Source: Lichenostomus cassidix (taxonomy: Eukaryota; Chordata; Aves; Passeriformes; Meliphagidae). From it: a DNA stretch of 64,000 nt. Where the stretch lies: contig CM039210.1 in the NCBI GenBank assembly GCA_008360975.2, positions 23,521,007 through 23,585,006 of the forward strand, in the 5' to 3' direction. Shown piece after piece: positions 22,911 to 34,586 of this stretch. The notes beneath the pieces are model-generated. The model did not search any database, was not told the origin of the DNA, and saw nothing but the letters and a program-made list of their open reading frames with translations. Numbering within the stretch: the first letter of the stretch is position 1; every line of letters begins with the position of its first letter. Both the position numbers and the translations under genes were made by a program.

Positions 22911-23794
22911 ATGCCTTCCAGCCCTTTCACCAGCTTCGTTGCCCTCCTCTGGATGCAGAGCAGAGATTCTCTGCAGCCCGTGGTGAAGACCAGTGTTCAA
23001 GACCAGGTTGGATGGGGCTTTGAGCCTACTGTCAACCAGCACTCCCAGATCCCTTTCTGCAGGGTTGCTTTCCAGCCATTCCTCTCCCAATCTATACTTC
23101 TGTCTGGCATTACTCCATCCCAGGTGCAGAATCCAGCATTTTTTCCTGTTAAATTTCAGGTTACTGATGATTGCCGAATGCTCCAATCTATCCAGATCCC
23201 TCTGCAAGGCTGCTTGTCCCTCAAGAGAGTCAACAGCACCTCCCAGTTTGGTATCATCAGCAAACTTGGTAAGGGTGCATTCAATTCCTGCATACAGATC
23301 ACTGATAAAAACATTGACCAGAACCGGCCCTAGAATTGAGCCCCGAGGAATGCCGCTGGTGACTGGTCACCAGCCAGATGTAGCCCCAGTTACTACAACC
23401 CTTTGAGCCCTGCCCTTCAGCCAGTTCTTCACCCAGTGCACTGCGTACCCGCTCATCTCACAGTTGGACAACTTGTCCAGAAGGATGCTGTGAAGGACAG
23501 CATCAGAAACATTACTAAAATCCAGAAAAACTACATCTGCCGAGTTCCCTTCATCCACTAGGCAGGTGATATTATTGTAGAAGGGTGTTAAATCAGCTAC
23601 ACAGGACCCTTTTTGAACCCATGTTTACTGTGCCTGATGATTTGTATTGTCCTTTAAATGCCTTTCTATAGCATCCAGTATGATCTTCTCCATAATTTTT
23701 CCAGGTACTGAGGTTAGTCTAACAGGTCTGTAGTTTCCTGGGTCTTCCCTCACACCCCTCTTTTAAATTGGAATACCGTTGGCTAGCTCTGAGT
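22911..23794 (-). mobile_element. CR1 LINE fragment
   Basis: Minus-strand reading gives CR1 reverse-transcriptase and 3'-region sequence: DVVFLDFSNVSDAV and WVKNWLKGRAQRV, then IQRDLDRLEHSAI-like sequence with LGVLVDS, then CR1 3' sequence containing HPEEGNEAGERAG. The frames are broken and internal blocks are missing. CR1 is the dominant LINE of birds. Its low end abuts the 3' LTR of provirus P; its high end is interrupted by LTR J. Confidence 0.85.
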
Positions 23795-24419
23795 TATTGT
23801 GATAATAGCTGCAAGTTCCCCACACCCCTTTCTTAATGACTGTACTTGTCACCTATTGTTCTGCCTTTCCCTACCCCACGTAGTCCTAGCCACGCCCCCA
23901 GTTTTCCCTATTGGTTCCTGTACCCTAACCCCACGTGGCCCTGGCCACTCCCTCAGGTTTCCCCTATTGGTTCCTGTACTCCTAACTCTGCCCTGTACCT
24001 CCCCTGTACCCAGAGGTCACTGGGCCTGTGTGCTGCCCCCGCCCCTCTCTGTTTCCCTATAAAACCCCTTACCCTCCGCCATCTTGCTGTCTATTCTCCA
24101 CGTGTGTCTATGCTCCACATATGGCTGTGCATGTGAGGCCTTTGCCCTCGAGGCATCTCTGCCTCGGGGAGGTCGTTGGCCTCTGCTGCACCATGCGAAT
24201 AAACATCTTCCACGGACATGACGCATAGACCCTCCTCGCCTCCTTTATCACCGCCGGTTGTGGAAGCAGACGAACCAGAGCTAGCCTTATGGCTCCCTGG
24301 CCAGTGACAGTGCAGTGTCCAGCCCTGGGACAGAGGGTTTGGAGCACTGAGGCGCTGAACCGGGCTGGGTAGAGAAGCTCCAGGGTAAAGTCTGCTATAA
24401 CATCTTCTAAACCGCAACA
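23795..24419 (+). mobile_element. Solo LTR, family J, copy 1
   Basis: 625 bp, TATTGTGATAATAGC to CCGCAACA, with a perfect 6 bp TSD, CTGAGT (23789-23794 and 24420-24425). TATA-like CCCTATAAAACC near 24055 and GCGAATAAACATC near 24195. It inserted in CR1 sequence. The second copy is at 38810-39435 on the other strand. Confidence 0.85.
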
Positions 24420-24425
24420 CTGAGT

Positions 24426-24576
24426 CAGCAGGGACCTCCCCAGACTTTGTTTTGGATTTGTGATGAAAACATTGCTGATAGCACATTGGTGTTTTTGTTA
24501 GTGATGAGCAGAGCTTACACAGACTTGAGGCCTTTTCTGCTTCTCACACCTCTCCCCCAACAAGTAGGCTGGGGGT
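24426..24576. other. CR1 continuation and LTR-like fragment
   Basis: The first 30 bases continue the antisense CR1. The rest (GATGAGCAGAGCTTACAC to GTAGGCTGGGGG) resembles the start of an avian ERVL LTR, cut by LTR D. Assignment is from general familiarity only. Confidence 0.4.
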
Positions 24577-25147
24577 TGTCTTAGATTAATGTTATGATAA
24601 TCCTTTATCCCCTATCGTTGGCTTATATGCCCAAGAGAGAAAAATGTGTAGTCCTGTCTCTTTAACTACACCCAGCCGAAAAAAAACCGCAAGTTGTTTT
24701 GAAAACATTTTCCCCAAGCCTCGCTCCGGGGGAGGATTCATCACCCGGCAGAGACTGCGTGCTGGACAAGAGTCGGAGTGAGCTCTGTTCCCGTTTTTTT
24801 TTCCATTTTTTTCCTTTTCCTCGTTTGGACCCCTTCTCTTCGATCTGCTTTGCCACCCGGAGACCCAAGAAAGCCAGAAGACAGCAGAGCTCTCCAGAGA
24901 GCTCCACCCGGCCCCGGGGGGGCGAAGAAGAAAAAAGCTGCGTCTGAAAAAAAGACTTTTTAATCAGGTTGAATAACTCCTTTTCACCTTAGTTTTCCCC
25001 TTCCCCTGTGCCTTGCAGGGCACTCTGCGTGGTTTTGTCAAATAAATAGTTTTTTCTTCACTTCCATCTAAGAAGTTCTGTTGTGAGTAGGAGAGAGAGT
25101 GTCAGAGCCCTTCGCTCTCAGAAAAAAAAAAAATCTTATCATTAACC
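24577..25147 (+). mobile_element. LTR family D, copy 1, running into the assembly gap
   Basis: Starts TGTCTTAGATTAATG and matches the complete copy at 33985-34581 on the opposite strand. CAAATAAATAG is the poly(A) signal near 25042. The last bases lie in the 500 N gap, so its TSD cannot be checked. Confidence 0.75.
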
Positions 25148-25647
25148 NNNNNNNNNNNNNNNNNNNNNNNNNNNNNNNNNNNNNNNNNNNNNNNNNNNNN
25201 NNNNNNNNNNNNNNNNNNNNNNNNNNNNNNNNNNNNNNNNNNNNNNNNNNNNNNNNNNNNNNNNNNNNNNNNNNNNNNNNNNNNNNNNNNNNNNNNNNNN
25301 NNNNNNNNNNNNNNNNNNNNNNNNNNNNNNNNNNNNNNNNNNNNNNNNNNNNNNNNNNNNNNNNNNNNNNNNNNNNNNNNNNNNNNNNNNNNNNNNNNNN
25401 NNNNNNNNNNNNNNNNNNNNNNNNNNNNNNNNNNNNNNNNNNNNNNNNNNNNNNNNNNNNNNNNNNNNNNNNNNNNNNNNNNNNNNNNNNNNNNNNNNNN
25501 NNNNNNNNNNNNNNNNNNNNNNNNNNNNNNNNNNNNNNNNNNNNNNNNNNNNNNNNNNNNNNNNNNNNNNNNNNNNNNNNNNNNNNNNNNNNNNNNNNNN
25601 NNNNNNNNNNNNNNNNNNNNNNNNNNNNNNNNNNNNNNNNNNNNNNN
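25148..25647. other. Assembly gap of exactly 500 N
   Basis: A placeholder of unknown true size. It falls between LTR D and the R/U5 part of the 3' LTR of provirus H. The open frames called across it are artefacts. Confidence 0.99.
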
Positions 25648-26147
25648 CATATGCATGAAGTTACACAATGCCCCTATACATATTCATTTCCTATCCCCAC
25701 TTTGTATTATAATGAGTTCAAAGTTCATTTAAATATGCTCGCGCAAGCGCAGTGTCACAGATTAATTGTGGGTGAGGGTCCCAAAGAAAAATGAGGGACA
25801 AAGTTAGTAGTCTTCCTCAGGATAAGTGCTTCACCTTGTTTCCTTGCTCATGCTCCCTTGGTTCTTGGTCCAAGTCCAAGCCTTAGAACTAACTTGAGCC
25901 AGTTCTGGGGTCCGAGAGCAGGATGTTCAGTCACACTCAGTAATTTTTATCAATAGTCCTGCGTTCTTCTTTGCATCCTCTCCTTCTGCCTGGAAAGCGC
26001 AAAACCCATTAAGCAAGCGATATATTGTTTTAGCAAGTAGCTTCTAGTAAATTATTATCCAACCTCTGGCCTCCTAAATTAGTTCCAAAAGATTATTTTT
26101 TACCTTCTAGCCCCCCTAAATTAGTAACTTCTAGCCCCCCTAAATCA
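25648..26147 (-). repeat. 3' LTR of provirus H (partial)
   Basis: It begins TGATTTAGGGGGGCTAG at 26147 on the minus strand and runs into the gap within R. The polypurine tract AGGAGAAGGGGGAC lies directly outside it (26148-26161). The GGGGGGCTAGAAG motif is duplicated at its start, as in the solo copy at 59262. Confidence 0.85.
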
Positions 26148-26188
26148 GTCCCCCTTCTCCTATAAAGTTACTGAATTCTTTTACTAAT

Positions 26189-26403
26189 AAATGGATTTTT
26201 CTTCTAACAAACTTTTACGATAAGCATCTCTTAATGCTTTTCCATGTACATTTGAGAAAGTGGTTAAAATGGATAACTTCTTTAACATTCTATAATTCCA
26301 AACAAGTAACATAACAGATAACACAAGGGTAATACCTACCAAGATCAGTAAAACGATTATGGGGTGACATAATATATTAAGGATACCAGTTGCAGTGGGT
26401 GAC
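26189..26403 (-). pseudogene. env: Env transmembrane C-terminus of provirus H
   Basis: Minus strand encodes a hydrophobic membrane anchor (HPIIVLLILVGITLVLSVML) and a cytoplasmic tail (SNVHGKALRDAYRKSL) ending in a stop just before the polypurine tract. The SU part and cleavage region lie at 35893-36420, on the far side of provirus Q. The TM ectodomain between them is absent. Confidence 0.75.
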
Positions 26404-26673
26404 TGTCGCTGTTTGACCGATAGCAGAGTGAAGAGATGAGTCCTTTCAGAGTGCTCAAAGAACTACTTTATTAAATAATTAACAGATTTATATACACATC
26501 AGAAGGCTGTTCGAATTGGCCAAAAATCATCCACCCCCCAGGGATTGATTGGCCAAGGTGTTTGACCGCCTGTATGCAAAAAGCCGTTTCAATAGCATGA
26601 AACTTTATCTTTACTTAGAAAACATAGAAGAAAAAGAGAAAAATTCCTGTGGGAAAAGATCTGTGCTGCCACA
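26404..26673 (-). repeat. 3' LTR of provirus Q (family Q)
   Basis: 270 bp, TGTGGCAGCACAG to CAAACAGCGACA on the minus strand. TATATAAATC-type box and TTTAATAAAG signal. Confidence 0.8.
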
Positions 26674-26983
26674 GCTCCCCCTTTTTATTTAAAAACCAGA
26701 AGACATTGCTTGTGAACCTCTGTGAATTCAGCATGAAGGATCTGCTTGGTAGTGGCCAGTTACCAAACAGAGCCTAGATGGAAAACCGATAAGGGGTCTG
26801 CCCGGCAGTGGCCAGCCACCGAACAGAGTCCAAACCAGATGCTGATTTAAGGTGAACAGAGAGACTCTCCAGCAACACCCTGGGTAATGCATCTCTAAAA
26901 CTTAATTCTATATTACAATTCTATAATTCAGTTAAAACATGCTTTCAAAGTCCTTGCTTTCTGACTCCATAAAAACTTAAATT
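26674..26983 (-). other. Untranslated 3' region and polypurine tract of provirus Q
   Basis: No env: only about 300 bp without a long frame lie between the integrase stop and the LTR. The polypurine tract AAAAAGGGGGAGC abuts the LTR on the minus strand (26674-26686). Confidence 0.75.
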
Positions 26984-28545
26984 TCAGTCTCTGCTTGTGG
27001 AAGGACCATCTGCCTGATCGTCGGTGTCCTGGCCATCATCAGAAGGATCACTCAGTTGGTGTTCTGCATTCTGGTCATCATTTTGAGGTTGCTGGTTCTG
27101 TCTCTGGAGCCGCAGGTCAGGACGGACGCATTTTGCAGGGAGCCATCGTACCCCAGTATCTGTGGAAACGCAAGCATACCCATGACCCCAAGCAACAAGC
27201 TCATGCGGGCCTTCCCAGGTGTTAGTAAGTAGGTTCTGATGCCCTAAATCGCTAGTAAAAATTTTTTTAGACGCAGACACACAGTATAGGAAAGGGGTTT
27301 TACCTTGGTTTAATAGGATCCCAGATGCACACCGATGAACAAGCCCTGACGATATCCCCCGTATACAATTTATGGATAGCCTAGATTAGAATACCTATCT
27401 AAAAGTCTCCAATAAGAAGTCTAAAAAATTAAGTAATTGCCCCCTTATTAAAATTACCTCCCCCCAAAAAGATTACTATTTAGTTTACAAAAAAACATGT
27501 CTCAGTGATGGGGGCCCTGTTCAAGGTTGGTGCGTCATGCTTTTGAGATTGTGGGGATGTTTCGTCTTCCCCAAAGGATTCTGAGCAGGGCAAGGGTACT
27601 AGGGTGATAAACATGTAGGGTTAAGATACAGGGAGTAAAAAGTACAGGAATGGGGAAGGGTAAAAGGTTATATATAAAGGATATATATAAAGAGAGTATA
27701 AAAGTAAAATAAAAAGGACAAAACCCCATCAGGCATCAGTTCCATACCCAGACCTTCGCCTGAGGCAAGCGCAACTCACCTGATGACTGCAATGAGAGAA
27801 AATGGTTCAAAATCACAGGATTATTCAAATTTGGTGGCACTGTAAGGTGATTGATTGTGTACAAAGCTTTTTCCAATCGGCTCTGTGCGATTTCCCCATG
27901 CATTCCCCCTTTTTGCCTTTCCAAAACACACTTCAGAGCACCATGAGCACGTACAACAATGGCTTAACCAGTAGGAGAATGCAGAATACCGAATTTATGG
28001 TCTACACCCCATAGGTGTAAGAACTGCTGCGTCTTCTGCGAGGCGTAGGCAGGACCATTGTCGGTTTTCACAGTGGCTGGCACACCCAGGACCGAGAAGG
28101 CAAATTTCCAATGGGCAATGGCATCATGACTTTTTTCTCCAGTATGAGCAGTTGCCCACATAGCTGAGGAGAAAGTGTCAATAGACACATGCACATACTT
28201 GACTCGGCCAAATTCTGGAATGTGTGTCACATCCGTCTGCCACAACTGCAAGGCCTTTAGGCCTCTGGGGTTTACCCCCGGTGGCAGAGGTGCAGTGAGT
28301 CCATGGCAGTCAGCACAAGCACTGACAATGTCACGAGCCTCAGTTGGCGTCAATTGAAACTGCTTCTGCAGGGTATGTGCACTCTGATGAAAGAAATTGT
28401 GCGATGCCTTGGCTTGTGCAATTTTGTCAGGCTGAGGTGCCACCCATGCAGGGTTGGCTAACATGTCAGCCCTGGCATTGCCTTCTGTTAAAAAGCCTGG
28501 TAAATTGGTGTGGCTTCGAATGTGCAGAATATAATATGGATGCAC
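26984..28545 (-). pseudogene. pol: Integrase of provirus Q, split by LTR F
   Basis: Core at 28545-27743, C-terminal domain at 27232-26984 (HELVAWGHGYACVSTDTG, WLPAKCVRPDL). HHCC zinc residues (SHNFFHQSA, CADC) and the first two catalytic Asp (WQTDVTHIP, KTDNGPAYA) are present. The third acidic residue is lost: the motif reads AIVVRAH, with Val where Glu is expected, and a stop lies four residues upstream. LTR F separates the core from the C-terminal domain. Confidence 0.8.
27237..27738 (-). mobile_element. Solo LTR, family F (class I), copy in integrase of Q
   Basis: 502 bp, TGATGCCTGATGG to TAGGGCATCA on the minus strand, with a perfect 4 bp TSD, GTTC (27233-27236 and 27739-27742). TATATATAAAG promoter repeats and a TATTAAACC signal. 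Four-bp TSDs indicate a gammaretrovirus-like integrase. Confidence 0.85.
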
Positions 28546-31145
28546 TCAAACCTGAATCGCCTTCCACAAAGTTCGCAATAGCCAAAACAGAGCCGCATTA
28601 TTGAGTTCCTTTAGAAGTGAACAATCCAAACGTTTGGTTATGTCTGCTACATAAGCAGAGTCAGTGACCACATTCAAAGGCACCTGAGAGAACCACTGAA
28701 AAGCCATGGCAACTGCTTTCAATTCAACCAACTGAGCAGAGCCTGTCTCGTGGCTTTTCAGCACTTGCCACTCCAATCCCTCCTTCCAGTTCACAATGGC
28801 CTTTCCTGTTATCCCAGAACCAGCTGTGAAGACGGTGGGTTCATGAACTGGCACCCGACTGTTCTTTGGCCGCAACGAAAAACTGATTGAATTTGCCAGC
28901 TGCAGCAATTTGTGGCTGGGCAGATGATAAGCAATCTGCCCTGAGAAACTTTGCAGTGCACTTTGCAAAGGAGCGCTATTAGCAAGACTCCATTCGAAAT
29001 TGTCCCGTGGTACTGGGACAACAATCGTTGCGGGATCAGCCGCCATCAATTGTAAACACCGATATCGGCATTTAATTATCAGGCAGGCTATCAATTCAAA
29101 CAATGTGGGTGCTGTCTTTTTTGGCTGATGGGGCAAAAAGACCCATTCCAGGATGTGCAAAGGATCATCCCATTGTTTGTTCCACTGGCCAATGATACCT
29201 GTAGGATGGAGGTCTGGAGCAGTAATGAAAACAGTGATATCAGTAGAGGGGTCCACTCGATAAACCTGATGAGCAGAAACAGCTTGCTGCACCTCATTCA
29301 GCACTTGTCGGGCCTCAGGAGTCAATTTCCGAGGTGAGTTTAGATCAGGGTCCCCCTTTAAAATATTAAAAAGCGAGGAAAGTTTTGCATTGGTTAGTCC
29401 CAAATACGGACGTAATCACTGGGTGATACCCAGCAATTTTTGGGCATCATTCAGAGTCTTAATAGAGCCTGAAAATTGCACTTCTTGATGTTGTATGGTT
29501 CGATCCAAAATTTTGACTCCCAAATATTTCCAAGGAGGCTGTTGTTGAACTTTCTCCAGAGCCACTTGCAACCCATAGGAATGCAAGGCATCGAGCAATT
29601 GAGGCTGTAACCTCCACAACTCATCCTGGGTGGATGCTGCCACCAGGATATCATCCATATAATGGTAGCAGAGTGCCTCGGGAAACTGCTCGCGGATTCT
29701 GGACAAGGCCTGAGCGACATACCACTGTTGGGGGTTGAGAATTTCTTCCCATTCCTGTCACTAGGCAACAAATCGTCTGATTTTCGGAGCAATCAAGCCC
29801 TTTTGTAAAAGACAAAGGCTAGGTTTTTGGGCAGGGCAAGGTAAGGGAGAGCTGCTGGGGAACACGCTCTCTGGTGGTTCGGACGCTGAGGGTAGAGGCT
29901 GCTGGCTCCTGGCTTTCCAGCTGCTACCAGAGGAGATCCAACTGTGCCCTGCTTCTCTTCCCTCCTGGCTGGGTGAGCTTTGATTCAACTTTTCTCCTCA
30001 CGGGGAGGGGCACGTTTCCCCCCCCCCCGGGCTGCGTTCCCTCGTGGCTGCTGCCGGGAGAGTCCGGCTGCCTCTGCTGCCTGCCCCCGCCCTCTGCCGC
30101 ATGAGACCGCAGCGTCTGCTGTGACTGTAGAAATTCTCGCTGGCCGGAGAGAGAGAGAGCGCCCGCTCCTGTTGCCCTGTTCCCTCGCTGCCCTGAGCTG
30201 TTCCTGCTGCGCTGCGTGTTCCTCAGCCCATCCGCCATTGCAGTTGCCGGACAGTGACCTGACCCTGCGACACAGCGCCACCTACAGCCGCTCGGGAGTC
30301 ATCGCACCTGCCCTGGCCGGCCGGGAGCTCAACAGCGCCCCTGCTGCTTGTAACCGTGATTACACCACACGGGAGAAGGTTCAGCAGCTCACGTTATCTG
30401 CTGTTTGGTTTTCTGGTTCTAGTTGTGGTTTGCTATTATTGTTATTGTTTGTTTATAGATACTAGTAAAGAACTGATACTCCTTTTTCCCATACCTTTGC
30501 CTGAAAGCCCTTGATTTACAAAATTAAATAATTCAGAGGGAGGAGGGGAAGAAAATCACATCCTCTGCTCTAGGGGAAGGTTCAACCTCTCTTGGCAGAC
30601 ACCTGTCTTTCAAAACCAAGACAACCACTGACAGATAGTTGGGCTATTTTTCATGCCCTGAGGTAACACTTTCCATTGAAGTCTCTTTACAGGCTCCGCA
30701 TTATTAATTGCAGGCACAGTAAAGGCAAATTTCGGTCTGTCATTGGGGTGCAAAGGGATTATGAAAAAACAATCCTTCAAATCAACAATCAAGATTTCCC
30801 ACTCTGTGGGAATCATCGTAGGTGAGGGCATGCCAGGCTGTATGCTCCCCATACTTTCCATCACTGCATTAACTTTTTGGAGATCTTGCAACAGTGTCCA
30901 TTGCCCCGATTTTTTCTTAATTACGAAAACCGGGGTGTTCAGGGACTGGTAGAAGGCTCAATGTGTCCCTGTTTCAGTTGCTCCTGAACCAGCTGACAAA
31001 GGGCGACTAATTTGTCTTTTGGCAGGGACCACTGTGGTTCCCATATGGGTGTTTTGGTCAGCCATCGCAGAGATAGCATGGAATACTGTGCGCCCTTGCA
31101 CACAGTGACCCCTATCAAAAGTTTGTCATGATTCGCACCCCCCAA
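28470..31145 (-). pseudogene. pol: Reverse transcriptase and RNase H of provirus Q, split by LTR C
   Basis: RT starts near 31145 (RWLTKTPIWEPQWSLP), continues at 30891-30629 ([29 protein letters not shown]), then resumes after LTR C at 29720 with HYMDDILVAAS; the YMDD catalytic motif is intact. A TGA at about 29411 breaks the thumb/connection. RNase H (28850-28470) reads VFTAGSG: the first catalytic Asp has become Ala, while VTDSAYV remains. Stops near 30938 and 28546 also interrupt it. Confidence 0.85.
29726..30623 (+). mobile_element. Solo LTR, family C (ERVL-like), copy 2
   Basis: 898 bp, TGTTGGGGGTTGAG to CCAAGACA, with a perfect 5 bp TSD, ACCAC (29721-29725 and 30624-30628), exactly within the RT codons after ICQW. 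Orientation inferred from the weak AGTAAAG signal near its end. Confidence 0.9.
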
Positions 31146-31960
31146 GCTGCCAACACATCCCGTCCCCAGAGGTTCATTGGAGCTGGAGTGACATAAGGCT
31201 GAATGGAGGCCGTGTGTCCCTCTGGATCCTTCACCAACACAGGTCGCTTACTCAGTCAGCTCTGTGTGGTTCCTCCCAGCCCCATGATATTTGGTCCCGT
31301 GGGGGATAAAGGCCACTAAGGAGGCCATGAAGTGGAGGAAAGGATTGTTGCATCAGCACCTGTATCGATCAAACCTCGGATCCGAATTTGATGCGGATGC
31401 GCTTTCGGCATGATGAGGGTACATGTCATCTGTGGTGACTCATTAGAGATGGCAGCAGCCCAGTAGACCTGTGGAAGTCCCGGCAGTTCAGTGCTGTTAC
31501 CTCCTCCAATTTGCTGGTCCACCCTGGGAAAAGAAGACTCAAAAGGCAACAATTATGAAATGTGAGCCTTTTCAGGAATGGTGACAGGGGGGTCTGATGT
31601 GGAAACCGTAGCGTGAACCTGGCCTTTGAAGTCAGCATCTATAACTTCTGGAAGAACAAGGATCCCTTGGCTGGTGGCCTCAGGCCCTGCCACAAGCAAT
31701 GCACTGATCCCCTGATCTAGGGGTCTGTACACATCCAAGGGAATCCTGTGGGCATCGCCAGATTCTAAGACGACTGTTGCTGCGGTGTAGGCGCTGACTC
31801 GGGCTGAGTCTTTGGTGCCTCCTCCACATTGACTGGGTAGGCCTGTGTTGTCACCCTGTTCTGGGGGAACTGTCATGATGGGGGGCAAATCCCCCTTTTT
31901 GCACCCCTCTTCACGTTTCCCGACAGGGGTCGACCATCTGCATGGTACTGTGACCTGCAA
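31146..31960 (-). pseudogene. pro: dUTPase-like segment and aspartic protease of provirus Q
   Basis: The N-terminal part (IPLDVYRPLDQGISALL, LVLPEVIDADFKGQV) aligns with the dUTPase-type domain carried in betaretroviral pro. Its substrate motifs are degenerate (for example AGPEATSQG), so activity is unlikely. The protease follows with an intact catalytic motif LIDTGADATILS at about 31360. A frameshift lies between them near 31555, and stops at about 31315 and 31257 precede the NLWGRD-type end. Confidence 0.7.
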
Positions 31961-33979
31961 TAGTCTGAAGTGTGAACTGGCCTACCACACCTCTTACATT
32001 GAGGCGTCTCGGTCCCCGAATTTCCCTTTTTCTCAGAATTTTCCTTCTGCTTTGATTTGACTCGTTTCCATTTGTTCCCAGCTTTGGGCTGGTTTTGTCC
32101 CTGATCAGGGGGTTCCTGACCAGGTGACAGAAACGCAGCCAAAACAAATTTCCCATGACTGTCTGCCTGCACTCTGGCACAAGCTTGTACCATGTCTGTG
32201 ACTGAAGGATCCCCTAGTAGGGCATTGATGATCCTTCTACACTCGTCGTTGGCATTGTCTCTTGCCAACTGTTTGGACAATATCTGTCTCAGTGTCTTAT
32301 CTTCAACCTGCTTTTCCAAAGCTGCTCCTTGCTTTTCTACAAAGGTCAGGAAAAGCTCAGATTGCCCCTGCTGTATCTTTGAGTATCGTGTTTGTGGGGC
32401 GATCATCTCTATAGTTTTTACAATGGCTCCCATACCTAGCTTTTGGGCTTGCTCCAGGATCCAAGGATCCCAAGCAGCTTGAACATTGGGGTTAGTGAAA
32501 TGTCCTCTACCCATGAGGACGTCAGCCCCAATCATGCGCCTAGGGTCCTCAGGAGGCAAGGACATATTGTTCTTTATCTGTTTTTCAACCATCATTTTCC
32601 AATTGTCCTCAAATGCGCTGTATTTCATGGGGTGAAACAATACCTGAGCCAAATATGTAATATCAAATGGAGCAAGCAAATCACTATTTATCAGTCTAAG
32701 AAATTGCATGATGCACGGAGAAGAGATGCCATTGTTGGGAGTCACCCGAATATAGCACACACTCTCATAGAGATATCAGTGCCATTTCATTTATTCTTAG
32801 GAAGCAAGCATTATTATAGACAAAAACATTGCTCACACAACATGCTGGTAACTTGCTAATTGGCTGTAAGCTTCTAATAACGCTCTCCTAGCATCAGCTA
32901 AAGTCCTGTCTGTGTGATTTCCCTATCTTGTTTATAATTCTTCTATGATGTTCACATTCTTGGCTCTTTATGTTTCATTATCTCCTGGGAAAGACACTTC
33001 AGCGTCAGTCACACACACTGGATTGTGCATATAAATCCCATTTACATGGCCTTGTTCTGCGAGCCATGCTTCAACATGCCGTGGGTTGCGACTTTGGACG
33101 ACAGGTCGCTTGCCACCTTCCACTCAATGGAGGCATGCCTGCTCTTCTCCGCTGAGTCCGGGCCAGGCACAAACACTGGAAAAGCCTGAGCACCTCCTTG
33201 TAGGAAGCTAGCATCACCCTGACCTGCCATAGCAGTTTTGCAGCCCTCCCGTCATTTTGGCATCCCTATTTTCTCTATAAGTGCTGAGTCTCCCGCATCC
33301 AGCGTGCCCTGCTTGACTGATTCCCAGAACTGCAGGGAGTCACGTGGGCTAAATATCCCCACGCTGCTGCGGCGTCTCCAGGGGTTGCTCAGAACCCAAT
33401 GCTTTTTCTTTCTCGCCGCCAGTGCGAGTTTCCGCCCAGGAGGGAGGATTCTTTCCTCGTCACTGTCTGAGTCATCTGCGTAAGGCTTGCTATCCGCGAG
33501 TCCTATCACGAAGGACGGTGTCTGGCTGGATGCCGTGTCTGCGCCGAAAAACTGCCCAGTGATGGGGTCGGGGGAAGGGCAAGAGGACGGCGGCTTTACC
33601 AGCACGCTATCAGGCACATTCGCCAAGCTCGCGGGCACAGTGTCAGCGCGCTGTGCCAAGGCTGCATCCGCCACTGAACCCGTCAGAGGGACCGGTACCT
33701 GTTTGTGTCCTGGGTGTCCCCACGCCACGGCCGCCATGTTGGCTGCCGCATTTGCAGGAAGCCCGGACCCCTTCTGGGGTCCTGAGGCGGGGACTTCTGG
33801 CCCAGTCCAGCCTGCGCACTGGACTTTCCGTGAGCAGAGCTCCGCCATATCTCGGCGGATTCCGGCCACTTCGGCCAGTAAATCCTTTAAAAGCTGAGAT
33901 GGACGAGGCTCCTCTGTCTGAGGCTCAAAAGCCCGTACCTCTGAGCCACAGGAAGCCTGTCCCGACATGGCTTCCGTGG
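31873..33979 (-). pseudogene. gag: Gag p10-like, capsid and nucleocapsid of provirus Q, split by LTR E
   Basis: 33979-33252 is the acidic/Pro-rich region upstream of capsid (DDSDSDEERILPPGRK). 33230-33083 begins the capsid (AFPVFVPGPDS). After LTR E the capsid continues at 32726 (MQFLRLINSDLLAPFDITYL). Nucleocapsid shows one CCHC knuckle, CKRCGRPVHTSDYC, near 32000. The frame then runs to 31873. One stop or frameshift lies near 33240. The frame entering from 34055 begins inside LTR D and is not a real start. Confidence 0.8.
32733..33076 (-). mobile_element. Solo LTR, family E (ERVK-type), in capsid of Q
   Basis: 344 bp, TGTTGAAGCATGGC to GGGTGACTCCCAACA on the minus strand. 6 bp TSD TGCCAT (32727-32732) and TGCCGT (33077-33082), differing by a CpG-type change. 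GAATAAATGA supplies the poly(A) signal. Removing it restores capsid continuity. Confidence 0.85.
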
Positions 33980-33984
33980 AAACG

Positions 33985-34581
33985 TGTTCTGGGTTAATGA
34001 TAAGACTCTCTCTCTTCTGAGAACGAAGGGCCTCGACACCTCTTCTCTCACTCACAACAGAACTTCTTAGATGGAAGTGAAGAAAAAACTATTTATTTGA
34101 CAAAACCACGCAGAGTGCCCTGCAAGGCACAGGGGAAGGGGAAAACTAAGGTGAAAAGGAGTTATTCAACCTGATTAAAAAGTCTTTTTCTCAGACGCAA
34201 CCCTTCTCCTCCTCGCTCCCCCCCGGGGCCGGGTGGAGCTCCCTGGAGAGCTTTACTGTCCTCTAGCCCTCCTGGGTCTCCGGGTGGCAAAGCAAATCGA
34301 AGAGAAGGGGTCTAAACGAGGAAAAAGAAAAAATGGGAAAAAAAAAAAAAAACGGGAACAGAGCTCACTCCGACCCCCTTCCAGTACGCAGTCTCTGCCG
34401 GGCGACGAATCCTCCCCCGGAGCGAGGCTTGGGGAAAATGTTTTCAAAACAACTCGCGTTTCTCTCTTCGGCTGGGTGTAGTTAAAGAGACAGGACCACA
34501 CATTTTTACACATTTTTTCTTTCTTGGGCATATAAGCCAACGATAGGGGATAAAAGATTATCATAACATCAATCCAAGACA
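33985..34581 (-). mobile_element. Solo LTR, family D, copy 2, in gag of Q
   Basis: 597 bp, TGTCTTGGATTGATG to CCCAGAACA on the minus strand. 5 bp TSD AAACG (33980-33984) and AAATG (34582-34586), again a CpG-type difference. The coding-like frames at 34233-34738 are LTR sequence. Matches 24577-25147. Confidence 0.85.
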
Positions 34582-34586
34582 AAATG

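Noticed and set aside
25099..25794. Open frames on both strands across the first gap
   Set aside because: They consist of unknown bases; the 500 N run makes any frame appear open.
29980..30465. 161-codon plus-strand frame
   Set aside because: LTR C sequence; the matching part of copy 3 is broken differently.
33252..34055. A 267-codon gag start at 34055
   Set aside because: The first 20 or so codons are LTR D sequence; the true gag start of Q is near 35500.
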